IMG/VR virus record: IMGVR_UViG_3300037963_001693
Location: 3,963 to 25,699 of that record
DNA length: 21,737 nt
Direction: 5' to 3' (one strand)
DNA from: a virus
The position numbers were made by a program, and so were the translations under genes. The notes beneath the pieces were generated by a model, which was not told the origin of the DNA, did not search any database, and saw only the letters and a list, made by a program, of their open reading frames with translations. Positions within the stretch are counted from its first letter, which is position 1. Each line of letters opens with the position of its first letter. Below, one piece after another: positions 1 to 7,458 of the stretch.

Positions 1-184
1 CCAATCTAAAAAATGGAGTTTGGTCAATTGCCAATTCTCCGAATCTTTCAGAAAAGTCGTATCTTCTACGTAAATCTCCTGTCGCTAGTGAAGAACCATT
101 TGATGCCGCAAAACCCTGGGTTAAGTCTGTACTTGCTGACAAAGCCAATGGCGTTGCAGCTGGGTAACTTGTATCTGTTGGCAT
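1..184 (-). CDS. Major capsid protein, N-terminal part (cut by window edge)
   Basis: Reading the minus strand from an ATG at 184 gives 61 codons open to the window edge. A strong GGGAGG ribosome site lies 5 bases upstream (plus 190-195). The N-terminus is Ala/Thr/Ser rich and is followed by LRRRYDFSERF, GELAIDQTP and FFRL. From memory this resembles the start of HK97-fold capsid proteins of many aquatic phages, where a GDLRRKYNF-type motif is followed by ELAIxQxPFFR. Its place right after portal and scaffold genes supports the call. The capsid protein would form the icosahedral shell on the scaffold. The rest lies beyond base 1, so length and fold cannot be checked. It is the last visible gene of the minus-strand late operon. 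Confidence 0.8.
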   Translation of the reverse strand, partial: MPTDTSYPAATPLALSASTDLTQGFAASNGSSLATGDLRRRYDFSERFGELAIDQTPFFRL

Positions 185-214
185 ATCTGCCTCCCGTTGT
201 TTGTTGAGTTATTA

Positions 215-1081
215 TTACATCAATTTGTCTAACCCAGTTCCCTCAGATAGCAACTTATCAAAAACGGCATCGTCTACTGATTTTTCTTCTCTTTGTGCAT
301 TCCCGCTTGATGCTACGCTTGTAGGCATTTGTCTAACATTTTTCATTTGTTGTATTACTTCGTTTCTAGTGTTATTAGCGACCTCTTGGTCTCTATTGTT
401 TCTATTTTTTAAATAATACACATCTTCCAATGTTAGTCTATGAGACTTTGCATAATCCATTAAATCTTTGTAGTCTTCTTCTGAAACATTATATTGACTT
501 TTAAAAGCCGTTTCTTCTGAAGCTCTACGTGATTGCTCAGATTGTTTTCTTGCAAAATCACCTAACCTTCTTTGTACAACTCCATCTACTGTTGCATTAA
601 ACAACTTTGCAGATTGAGAGTTAGGGTCTGACAAAGCATCGTCATAATCAAAAACGAAATCTTCGTCTAAGCCAAGTTGCTCTTTTACGCTCTTGGGAGC
701 TGAGCCACCGCCCTCAAAATAACCTCTCACATGAGTGATTAAATTAGGGTCCTCTTTCATTGCATTGAGTAAAGGCATATATGGTTCTAAGTCTTGCAAT
801 TGATTGTTAAGTCTTTTTGCTTCTCTTGACGAATCACTATATCGCTTTTCCCAATCTACTGAATTTACTTCAGTATTTCGCTCTGCAACAGGGTCCTGAT
901 TTGGAGTTGTCTGTTCTACTTGAGCTTCTACATCTGGCTGTTCTACCACTTCACCCATAACTTGTCTATCAAGCTGAGAAAAAAAATCTTCAGCCACAGT
1001 ATCGTTCTCAGTAGGGGTTACATTATTAGATTCTGCACGTTGTGCGTCATCTACTAGTAAGTTATCCTTGTTATTGTCCAT
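215..1081 (-). CDS. Head scaffolding protein
   Basis: This 288-residue protein lies between portal and major capsid protein, the usual place for a scaffold in short-tailed and related phages. It is acidic and hydrophilic, with a low-complexity N-terminal 80 residues rich in D, E, N and Q. A central helical part follows, from about VDWEKRYSDSSREAKRLNNQ (near residue 75). A second helical stretch runs from about residue 165 to 250 and contains RRLGDFARKQSEQSRRASEE. The C-terminus, DDAVFDKLLSEGTGLDKLM, is short and amphipathic, as expected for the capsid-contacting end of a scaffold. The ATG at 1081 has an AAGGAGA site upstream. No catalytic motif is seen. The role is inferred from position and composition. 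Confidence 0.75.
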   Translation of the reverse strand: MDNNKDNLLVDDAQRAESNNVTPTENDTVAEDFFSQLDRQVMGEVVEQPDVEAQVEQTTPNQDPVAERNTEVNSVDWEKRYSDSSREAKRLNNQLQDLEPYMPLLNAMKEDPNLITHVRGYFEGGGSAPKSVKEQLGLDEDFVFDYDDALSDPNSQSAKLFNATVDGVVQRRLGDFARKQSEQSRRASEETAFKSQYNVSEEDYKDLMDYAKSHRLTLEDVYYLKNRNNRDQEVANNTRNEVIQQMKNVRQMPTSVASSGNAQREEKSVDDAVFDKLLSEGTGLDKLM

Positions 1082-1101
1082 ACTGTATTTCTCCTTCTAA
1101 T

Positions 1102-3339
1102 TTACTGTACGTTTTTTTCATTATCAACATTTTCTTGTTGAATTTCTTCTTTTGTCTGTTCATACAAATCTTTAAGTTTACTTTGTAGTATTTTTTGGTC
1201 TTGTTGTGTTTGCATTACTGCTTTAGTTGAATCTATAGAACCTTGATTAACTTTATCTTTAATACCAGCTTGTACTATTTGTCTTTCAAGTGTTTCTATT
1301 GTACCATCTCTACTTTTTATAGCATCTTCTAAAGATGCAACTTGTGATTGTAGTTGACTATAAATGCTTTTACGTTCCATTAATTGTTTTTTGTTTCTTA
1401 TATCTGTTTGTTCAATCATTGCTACATCATCTATTAATCCTGATTGATACCATCTAAAATATTCATCTAACAATGCCCAACGATTTATAGGTTGTGTTGA
1501 ACCTGCTACTATTCTTACATCATATTTAGATGATTGAAAATCATTATATCTACTAACTACTTTACCAAAATCATTATAAATTGGTATGTTAATAGACACT
1601 TCTTGAACTTCTCCTTGTGAAGCTCCAGCTTCTGGTTGAACAATTCTAAATACTTTTTGCGCAGTATATGTAAATTGAGCCATTACTTTAAAAACTTTAC
1701 CAACTTGCTCTAATGCTGGTTCTACGCAATTATTAATCCATTGTCTAATTCTTCTTGTACCATATTCATCCATAGCTAATAAACCACGATAAGTTTCTGT
1801 GCTTGGTTGTCCTATTCCTTGCATACTAGAAGATATACCGCTTATATATTCTATGTCTGCTTTACCAGTTTGAGTAATATTAAAAAATGCATTGTTTATA
1901 GGAGCTGGTTGTACTGGAGTAGGTATTTGAAACCCTTGCCTATATTTTAACATAGCTCCAGGACTACTTGAATATTGTTCCCATTCTTCTTCATCTACAC
2001 TACCCTCAGTATATAACCATCTAAGATTAGATGCTAAGTTTGCATTGTGTAACATAATTTGATGTGCTTTATTTATTTCTCTTTGCTTACCAATCATAGG
2101 AGTTACAGCTCCTACTGGATATGGTGTACCAGTATGTGTATAAGGTATTGGTACAATAGGATAATCTTCTATAGGTAATATTGCTTCATATAAATACATA
2201 TCACCTACTGATGCACACATTTTAATTTGTGTTTTAAAAAACTCAACAGAGTCTACTACTAATTTAGCAAATTCTTTATTTTTTAAACTATCATCAAAAA
2301 GTTTTTTATCCATTACTTGTTGAACAACTCTTGTTTGTAATTGTGTTAATTCAGCTTCAATTAAAGCTTGTTGTTCTGAAATTTTATTTTCCATTTCTTG
2401 CATTAGTTTTTGCATTTCTAATTGTTTTCTTTCAGGCAATATTTCTTCTGCTTCAACTAATTTGTCTAATTCTAATTCTTTTTCTTTTAATTGTACGCTA
2501 AGATTGTTTTGCAAATCTTTAGTTTGCTTTTCCGCTTGTTGTTTAATAGAAATAATTTCTTCATCAGAAGGAGGTTGTTTTATAAACACATTAACAAAAG
2601 GAACTTTTTCTTTAGAATATACTTCATAAAAATCTAAAATTTCATCTTGCTCCCCTTCTAGTGTGTATGCTTCATATTCTACATCACCTGGTTGTATTGT
2701 TTCTGAGTCATGTATATCTCTAAAAGAATATTGTTTACTTTGTACATTACCAGTAGCTCTAACAATTTTTCTTTTGTATTGTGGAAATAATTTAATTAAA
2801 GCTGTTTTAGGTAAATTCTTTTGTACCATAATATAAGACGCATCTCTAAATAAAAAGTCTCTACTCATAGGGTCTACATAAACATCATAAGGGTCTATGC
2901 TATCGTACATGACTTCCCCCGCACCATTATCAGCATTAGAATCAATATTTATTTTAAAAAACCCGCAACCTTTGACTAAAGAATCTTGTATAACATTACT
3001 AAAAACACTTTTTCCGTCTGATAAATGCCAACAATAATCTGCTACAGCACTATGTACATTTGCTATATCTATGTCGCTACCTTCTACTCCAACTGCTTGC
3101 CATCTAGGATTATTAGCTGTAACAAAAAACTTCATAATATCTACAGCTGGTGTAATACGATTAATAATAAAATCAGGCATCCCTGATTCTTGTAAATTTT
3201 CTTTTTCTTCAGCAGTTAATTGTTCATTTAAATAAAAATCCATGCTTTTTTGTGAATCGCTAAACCATTTTTTTCTATGATAATTATTAGCTTTTTTAAA
3301 AAGTTGTCTATTTATTTCTGCTTTGCTTTTACGTGCCAT
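1102..3339 (-). CDS. Portal protein
   Basis: This 745-residue protein has the layout of a head-tail connector (portal) of the kind found in T7-like and P22-like phages. The start has MDFYLNEQLTAEE and MPDFIINRITPAVD. Near residues 160-175 come DSIDPYDVYVDP and then RDASYIMVQK, a typical portal wing pattern. A central coiled coil (about residues 265-345) is very rich in K, E, Q and L, and is unusually long. After it come YPIVPIPYTHTGTPYPVGAV, REINKAHQIMLHNANLASN and ISGISSSMQGIG, then YRGLLAMDEYGTRRIRQWI, all typical of portal cores. The C-terminal 100 residues form a second coiled coil, ending rich in E and N. The stop of the upstream M15 peptidase gene is 1 base away. Confidence 0.9.
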   Translation of the reverse strand: MARKSKAEINRQLFKKANNYHRKKWFSDSQKSMDFYLNEQLTAEEKENLQESGMPDFIINRITPAVDIMKFFVTANNPRWQAVGVEGSDIDIANVHSAVADYCWHLSDGKSVFSNVIQDSLVKGCGFFKINIDSNADNGAGEVMYDSIDPYDVYVDPMSRDFLFRDASYIMVQKNLPKTALIKLFPQYKRKIVRATGNVQSKQYSFRDIHDSETIQPGDVEYEAYTLEGEQDEILDFYEVYSKEKVPFVNVFIKQPPSDEEIISIKQQAEKQTKDLQNNLSVQLKEKELELDKLVEAEEILPERKQLEMQKLMQEMENKISEQQALIEAELTQLQTRVVQQVMDKKLFDDSLKNKEFAKLVVDSVEFFKTQIKMCASVGDMYLYEAILPIEDYPIVPIPYTHTGTPYPVGAVTPMIGKQREINKAHQIMLHNANLASNLRWLYTEGSVDEEEWEQYSSSPGAMLKYRQGFQIPTPVQPAPINNAFFNITQTGKADIEYISGISSSMQGIGQPSTETYRGLLAMDEYGTRRIRQWINNCVEPALEQVGKVFKVMAQFTYTAQKVFRIVQPEAGASQGEVQEVSINIPIYNDFGKVVSRYNDFQSSKYDVRIVAGSTQPINRWALLDEYFRWYQSGLIDDVAMIEQTDIRNKKQLMERKSIYSQLQSQVASLEDAIKSRDGTIETLERQIVQAGIKDKVNQGSIDSTKAVMQTQQDQKILQSKLKDLYEQTKEEIQQENVDNEKNVQ

Positions 3340-3340
3340 A

Positions 3341-3733
3341 TTAATCCCTTATTTCAAAATGTGGTAAATCGTCAAAATTATTATCTTTTAACTCAGTATC
3401 TCTATCCCAATCTCCACCCCAACGTATAGTTAATCCCATTGAAGCCGCAATACCCATAACGAATCCAGCAAAATATGTAAAGCGTTCTCTATCTTTCCAA
3501 TCTATAGGATAAGGTGCTACATCTACAGCTAATGAAGGATATTGGTTATGTCTACCTTTAGGGTATTTTAATTTGCTAAAACCTTTTTCAAACAATTCGT
3601 TTTGTTCTTTTTCTCCACGATGTCCTTGCAATACTGAGCAATCAAAATCTTCAACTACTCTTTCAAATAATTCTATTAATCTTGGGTCGCAAGTATTTAA
3701 TCTTTCTTGTGATTTTTTTCCAAACTTAGGCAT
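3341..3733 (-). CDS. M15-family peptidoglycan peptidase (endolysin candidate)
   Basis: This 130-residue protein matches the small M15 (VanY/L-Ala-D-Glu endopeptidase) family, zinc enzymes that cut peptide bonds in peptidoglycan. The order of motifs fits: DPRLIELFERVVED near residues 16-29, QGHRGEKEQNELFEKG near 36-51, then H62 and D71 in HNQYPSLAVDVAP. At the end comes RWGGDWDRD followed by DLPHFEI with H125. H62, D71 and H125 would bind zinc. It has no signal peptide and no attached wall-binding domain. The ATG at 3733 overlaps the stop of the upstream gene (TAATG), so the two are probably translated together. It could act in host lysis or as a virion-associated lysin; the packaging-module location allows either. 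Confidence 0.8.
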   Translation of the reverse strand: MPKFGKKSQERLNTCDPRLIELFERVVEDFDCSVLQGHRGEKEQNELFEKGFSKLKYPKGRHNQYPSLAVDVAPYPIDWKDRERFTYFAGFVMGIAASMGLTIRWGGDWDRDTELKDNNFDDLPHFEIRD

Positions 3734-4152
3734 TATTGTCCCTTTATATATTTAAATAATTTATCCATCAAATCTATTTCTTTAATTTTATTACCAAAAG
3801 ATTCTTTCATTTCTTGCATAGAATCTATAGGAGATTTTCTATCTTCTTTGTATAAACTTTGATATTCTTCATCAGACATTTGCTCTCTAAAATTATCTCC
3901 ATATTCTTCCCACATTTCATACTCACCTGTTAACATGAGGTCAGCTGGTAATCCTACTTTTTTTCTATAACCATAAACCTCTATGTCAGCTAAAGACATT
4001 CCAGCGTCTTCTAATTTAGATAATGTATTTTCAGCTTCTATTGTTTCTGCTCCTTCTACACCATCTATTTTTCCTTCATACAAATTTAAATCTTTTAATC
4101 TTTCTTGTATTACTTTTGTTTCTTCAGAACTTCTTTTTTTATCTTGTATCAT
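3733..4152 (-). CDS. Small protein with peptidoglycan-binding-like N-terminus
   Basis: This 139-residue protein begins with a stretch resembling PG_binding_1 domains: residues about 8-45 read SSEETKVIQERLKDLNLYEG, then KIDGVEGAETIEAENTLSKL. The family pattern is a helix, L-x-x-L-x-x-Y-x-G-x-I-D-G, G-x-x-T, A and a final helix, and most of it can be followed here. The remaining 90 residues are acidic, helical and unrecognised. It starts within the stop of the large terminase (ATGA overlap) and its stop overlaps the start of the M15 peptidase. The pairing suggests a binding part and a catalytic part encoded as separate coupled genes. The domain call is by eye and needs a profile search. Confidence 0.5.
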   Translation of the reverse strand: MIQDKKRSSEETKVIQERLKDLNLYEGKIDGVEGAETIEAENTLSKLEDAGMSLADIEVYGYRKKVGLPADLMLTGEYEMWEEYGDNFREQMSDEEYQSLYKEDRKSPIDSMQEMKESFGNKIKEIDLMDKLFKYIKGQ

Positions 4153-5720
4153 GCTATTATCCAGCTTTTTGCTTTACGTTTTGGTTTATACCATTTTGGT
4201 TTTTCTGCGTTATTACTTGCATGATTTGGCGGATATGCGTGTAAATTTGCATAATAAAGTGCTTCAATTGTGTCATCATGAGCCATTCTTGGTCCAAAAG
4301 TTACAATTTCGTTAACCAAATCAAACATATTTTCTCTTAAATATAAGGAACCTACAGAAAAAATACCAGATAAACCTGAATAAATTCTGTTTCTTTTTTG
4401 TTGTCCACCTGGTTTTTCAGGTATTACAGCTATATCGTAACGATTAATTCTTCTTCTTTCATCGTTTAATGCTTGCAGAATACTACGATTCATAGCAACA
4501 TCTTCTACTGTAGCTTGTTTACAATTATATTTTTTGTATGCTTCAATAATATAATCTACTACACCTTTTTTGTCTATAATGTTTCCATCAACATCTTTTG
4601 CTCCCAATGTAGGAATACTACGATGACGTTCATATTCTAATACATAACGATTATTATTTGCATCAACTGCAATTACCATAATTACACTAAAGTCTGCATT
4701 TTTTGTATTAATGTCTGTTGCTGGGTCGCATCCAATAAATGTATTTACAGGAGTTCTAACACCATCTACATTTATATATCCTTGTTTTTCTCCATCATCA
4801 AACTCGTAATATCCTTCCCAATATTTAACGTGTTTTCTACCCCAAACTGAATCTTCTTCAGATTGTACTTCCATCATATATTCTTGAAAAAACTTACTAG
4901 GCGTTCCACTATCTTGGTAAAACTTTTTCTTTTCTTCTAACTTAGATAAAGGAAACCAACTATCCCATAATGATGTTCCGTCTGGTTGAATTGCTTTGTA
5001 AGTAATTACTCTCCACGCAAAATCATCTTTGCTTTTTTTACTACGCTCATAATTAATGATGAGGTTATTGATAAAGCTATCATAGTGCACAGGAGTACCA
5101 TTGACCCGAAGACGACCAGTATGAGGCTCAATAGCAGGATAAACAACAGCAGTAACGAGATTGCTATTTTTAGCCCGTGCTTCAGCTGTGATAGTATTTG
5201 CTTCGTGTTCAAAGTCGTCAAGAATGATGAGGTCGTATCTTTTGTGTAATTTAGCACCCCCTCTAATACCCGCAACATTCGATTTACTAATAAGTTTACA
5301 TCCATTGGCTAACTCCACATCTTCTTCTGTCCATTTTTTTCCCTTCAAACTACCAAAGTAGTATTTTATTTTTTCATTGTATTCAAAGTGGTACTTAATA
5401 TAATCCATATTACCAGTACTTAATTTTTGCGTTGCTGATACCCAAGCGTAAAACAACATATCATCTTTTGGACAAAAACAAAAATCTTTAATAATAGAAC
5501 ATTTAGTTAACACAGTTTTTCCGTGTCCTCTAGGTAAAATAACAGCTAATTGTTTTACACTATTATCATCAATAGCATCAGCCATTTCGTAATGAAATGG
5601 AGGTGTTTCACTCCTCATGAAATCATCGGGAAGAAAAAGTTTACCAAAAGCTATTAAGTCTTTACTTGCTAGTTTTAGTGCTTTTTCTGCTTTGCTTACG
5701 TTGTTCTTGTTTATGTTCAT
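4149..5720 (-). CDS. terL: Terminase large subunit
   Basis: This 523-residue protein is the ATP-driven DNA packaging motor and nuclease. The N-terminal ATPase has Walker A PRGHGKT at residues 63-69. Walker B is YDLIILDDFEHE, with D-D-F-E carrying the catalytic acid. The C-terminal RNase H-like nuclease is marked by GCDPATDINTKNADFSVIM, where the first Asp of GCDPATD is the first metal ligand. It is also marked by TVEDVAMNRS and the late acidic motif AHDDTIEALYYA. Length is normal for the family. The start overlaps the 3' end of the 75-residue gene upstream by 59 bases, with only a weak GGAA site, so it likely depends on translation of that gene. Confidence 0.93.
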   Translation of the reverse strand: MNINKNNVSKAEKALKLASKDLIAFGKLFLPDDFMRSETPPFHYEMADAIDDNSVKQLAVILPRGHGKTVLTKCSIIKDFCFCPKDDMLFYAWVSATQKLSTGNMDYIKYHFEYNEKIKYYFGSLKGKKWTEEDVELANGCKLISKSNVAGIRGGAKLHKRYDLIILDDFEHEANTITAEARAKNSNLVTAVVYPAIEPHTGRLRVNGTPVHYDSFINNLIINYERSKKSKDDFAWRVITYKAIQPDGTSLWDSWFPLSKLEEKKKFYQDSGTPSKFFQEYMMEVQSEEDSVWGRKHVKYWEGYYEFDDGEKQGYINVDGVRTPVNTFIGCDPATDINTKNADFSVIMVIAVDANNNRYVLEYERHRSIPTLGAKDVDGNIIDKKGVVDYIIEAYKKYNCKQATVEDVAMNRSILQALNDERRRINRYDIAVIPEKPGGQQKRNRIYSGLSGIFSVGSLYLRENMFDLVNEIVTFGPRMAHDDTIEALYYANLHAYPPNHASNNAEKPKWYKPKRKAKSWIIA

Positions 5721-5889
5721 TTTCCATGAACTCTACGAATTTGTCTTTGTCTTTTTTCATAACGATATATTTATCTAAGATATTATCTATCATTACAATA
5801 TGTTGTTGAAGTTGCATAAGGTGTAGCTCTATGCCTTTTATAGCACGAACCATATCGCCTTTAGTTACCCCTTTTCTTTGTATCGGCAT
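5662..5889 (-). CDS. Small helical protein upstream of large terminase, unknown function
   Basis: This 75-residue protein was not recognised. The middle, HLMQLQQHIVMIDNILDKYI, has a heptad-like spacing of hydrophobic residues and could form a coiled coil. The C-terminal 30 residues are strongly charged and end in a basic Ser/Lys/Thr tail. An AGGAGA ribosome site precedes the ATG at 5889. Its last 59 bases overlap the start of the large terminase in another frame, which suggests coupled translation. Small coiled-coil proteins are common at this position in aquatic phages, but no role can be given. Confidence 0.7.
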   Translation of the reverse strand: MPIQRKGVTKGDMVRAIKGIELHLMQLQQHIVMIDNILDKYIVMKKDKDKFVEFMENEHKQEQRKQSRKSTKTSK

Positions 5890-5895
5890 AATCTC

Positions 5896-6162
5896 CTACC
5901 ATTTAACTTTATTAGCCCAATAAGCTGCTGACATCTTACCTTTTTTAATATTTTTTCTATGTCTAGCTTTAAACGATTTAGCTCTTTTAGTCATAGTTCT
6001 ATCACCAGTTTTGCCTTGTTGACCAAATCTTATAGTTTTAATTTTACTACCTTCTTTTGCTACAACAATGTGTGATTTTGTTTTGTGACCAGGAGTTCGT
6101 TTAGGTTTATTATAACCTGATACACCAGCTCTTTTGAGTCTTGGGTCTTTTTTTCTACTCAT
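5896..6162 (-). CDS. Basic 88-residue conserved phage protein
   Basis: This protein has a recognisable pattern: DPRLKRAGVSGYNKPKRTPG near the start, then KSHIVVAKEGSKIKTIRFGQ in the middle. It ends with KSFKARHRKNIKKGKMSAAY and WANKVKW. From memory the same words occur in many marine and freshwater phages as a small basic hypothetical protein (possibly DUF6321). The net charge is strongly positive, which would fit DNA or RNA binding, but the biochemical role is not known to me. It starts in an ATGA overlap with the 46-residue gene before it and is followed 6 bases later by the 75-residue gene. Confidence 0.8.
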   Translation of the reverse strand: MSRKKDPRLKRAGVSGYNKPKRTPGHKTKSHIVVAKEGSKIKTIRFGQQGKTGDRTMTKRAKSFKARHRKNIKKGKMSAAYWANKVKW

Positions 6163-6299
6163 TTTCCTTGTCCTCTATAACGTTTTTTATAATAGTTTTT
6201 ACTACCTTTAGTCCCATATTTTGTTCTATGGCTTTGACCTTGCCTGGTTTTTTTCTTACCATTTGTGTGTCTTTTAACTTGTGGTCGTAAACCTCTCAT
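6159..6299 (-). CDS. Very basic 46-residue protein
   Basis: A short ORF of 46 residues starts MRGLRPQVKRHTNGKKKTRQ and continues with GQSHRTKYGTKGSKNYYKKR. Nearly every third residue is Lys or Arg, and there is no hydrophobic core. The ATG at 6299 overlaps the stop of the preceding gene (ATGA), and its own stop overlaps the ATG of the next gene. The double overlap and the shared basic character with its neighbours make it a credible gene despite its size. It may bind nucleic acid in packaging or DNA condensation; this is inference from charge only. Confidence 0.65.
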   Translation of the reverse strand: MRGLRPQVKRHTNGKKKTRQGQSHRTKYGTKGSKNYYKKRYRGQGK

Positions 6300-6478
6300 C
6301 GTTTCTTTTTACGCTTTTTAGCAGTTTTAGCGGCTCTTTTAAAATTTGCTGCAGTAGGAGCGCCTTTGCTTCCAGGTTTTCTCATACGTTCACCTGAACC
6401 TGCTTTAATACGTCTACGCTTAGCGTGTATGTTAGCGTATAATCCTTTTTTCTTACTTTTTCTTTTTTTTACTGGCAC
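6296..6478 (-). CDS. Very basic 60-residue protein with a GTG start
   Basis: The ORF opens with GTG at 6478 and encodes MPVKKRKSKKKGLYANIHAK, a middle part with RRRIKAGSGERMRKPGSKG, then an Ala/Lys helix ANFKRAAKTAKKRKKKR. The Lys/Arg content is extreme, and the end resembles the C-terminal tails of histone H1-like proteins. An AAGGA element lies about 10 bases before the GTG. The first 26 bases overlap the end of the 38-residue gene in another frame. A role in binding or neutralising phage DNA is plausible but not shown. Confidence 0.65.
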   Translation of the reverse strand: MPVKKRKSKKKGLYANIHAKRRRIKAGSGERMRKPGSKGAPTAANFKRAAKTAKKRKKKR

Positions 6479-6569
6479 GTTTTTTCATTCCTTTTTTTCT
6501 ACCTGCAGCTTTTGCTTTCTTAGAGGGTCTACCTCTTTTGCTTCCGTAAGTACCTTTTCCATATGGCAT
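6453..6569 (-). CDS. Very basic 38-residue protein (MPYGKGTYG family)
   Basis: The ORF runs from an ATG at 6569, with a GGGAG site 7 bases upstream, to a TAA at 6453-6455. It starts MPYGKGTYGSKRGRPSKKAK and ends in a poly-lysine tail. The MPYGKGTYG opening is one I have seen on tiny basic proteins of other phages, often with a GRP motif like the AT-hook core. The RGRPSKK stretch here is AT-hook-like, which would suit binding to AT-rich DNA. It is the first of four tiny basic genes that follow the metallophosphoesterase. Confidence 0.65.
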   Translation of the reverse strand: MPYGKGTYGSKRGRPSKKAKAAGRKKGMKKRASKKKKK

Positions 6570-6570
6570 T

Positions 6571-7458
6571 TTAATTCTCCCAACAGTTTATTTTATCTTT
6601 AGTAAATTCCATTGTTATCCACCCAGTTCGTTGTATTCCATAAAAAGAATATCTTGCATAATCTGCGTAGCGTAAAAATGAACCTCCTCTAATATACCAC
6701 TTTCTTTTTAAAGTTTCCAGACCTTCTTCATCAATTGTTAAAGAATCTATAGGTTTGCAATATAGTTGGTGATTATGTCCTAAGAAAAATACATCGCCAT
6801 CACTATACACTGATGCCATTTTATCTAATTCAGTATCACCATTTTTAGCACCACTTTTACCATGTCCACTAACCATATACCAGTCTTTACCTTGTACGCT
6901 AATACGTGCATACCCAGGTAGTCTATAGTAAGGAACACCCATTTCACTTGCTAATGTTTTGCAAATATCAAAGTCTAATATATTAAAACTTCGTAAATAG
7001 TCATGATTACCACCACGTATAAACAAACATTTATCAGCAATTGGTTGTACTAATTTTAAAAATGCTAAGTATTGTTGTTCAGGTGTCATGGATTGTCCAC
7101 GTTGATTAATGTTATAATTAGGCGGTATAAGTTCTATCATATCACCATTACCAAACCATCGTGCATTTGGGTCTTCGTAAATAATTTTTATAGCTTCTTG
7201 GAACTTTTTTAAATCAAATTCGTTAGCACCTACGTGTACATCCGTTAATCCGTGCACTCTAAGTTTTTCATCGCTATCAACAGCAAATACTTTACCTGGT
7301 TCTATTTCTAATTTGTCATATTCTTTTACATCGCTAGGTATAGGTATAGAAAACCATTTACCACACGACTTACAACTAAATTGTTGTTTTACAGTATCTT
7401 TATTTCGCTTCTTGCCCTCTTTTTTAGTGAGCATACTACTACAATGTGGACAAATCAT
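6571..7458 (-). CDS. Metallophosphoesterase with N-terminal zinc ribbon
   Basis: This 295-residue protein is a calcineurin-like phosphoesterase, an enzyme that uses two metal ions to hydrolyse phosphate esters. All core motifs are present: D73-x-H75 in TDVHVG, GNGD at 103-106, GGNHD at 149-153, SGHG at 197-200 and GHNH at 227-230. In front of the domain is a zinc ribbon, C3-x2-C6 and C29-x2-C32 (ICPHC and SCKSCGKWF), like those of nucleic-acid-binding proteins. The fusion suggests that the substrate is a nucleic acid or that the enzyme docks on DNA. It begins within the stop of the small terminase (TAATG), with an AGGAGGA site. The substrate is unknown. Confidence 0.9.
   Translation of the reverse strand: MICPHCSSMLTKKEGKKRNKDTVKQQFSCKSCGKWFSIPIPSDVKEYDKLEIEPGKVFAVDSDEKLRVHGLTDVHVGANEFDLKKFQEAIKIIYEDPNARWFGNGDMIELIPPNYNINQRGQSMTPEQQYLAFLKLVQPIADKCLFIRGGNHDYLRSFNILDFDICKTLASEMGVPYYRLPGYARISVQGKDWYMVSGHGKSGAKNGDTELDKMASVYSDGDVFFLGHNHQLYCKPIDSLTIDEEGLETLKRKWYIRGGSFLRYADYARYSFYGIQRTGWITMEFTKDKINCWEN

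Noticed and set aside
3983-5361. Plus-strand ORFs of 60-110 codons across the large terminase and neighbours.
   Set aside because: They are antisense shadows of well-supported genes, without ribosome sites or recognisable products.
6440-6478. A AAA AAG slippery heptamer at the end of the 38-residue basic gene, suggesting programmed -1 frameshifting.
   Set aside because: The next basic gene is in the +1, not the -1, frame, and a -1 shift would add about 26 non-basic residues before a stop. The A-run is explained by lysine codons.
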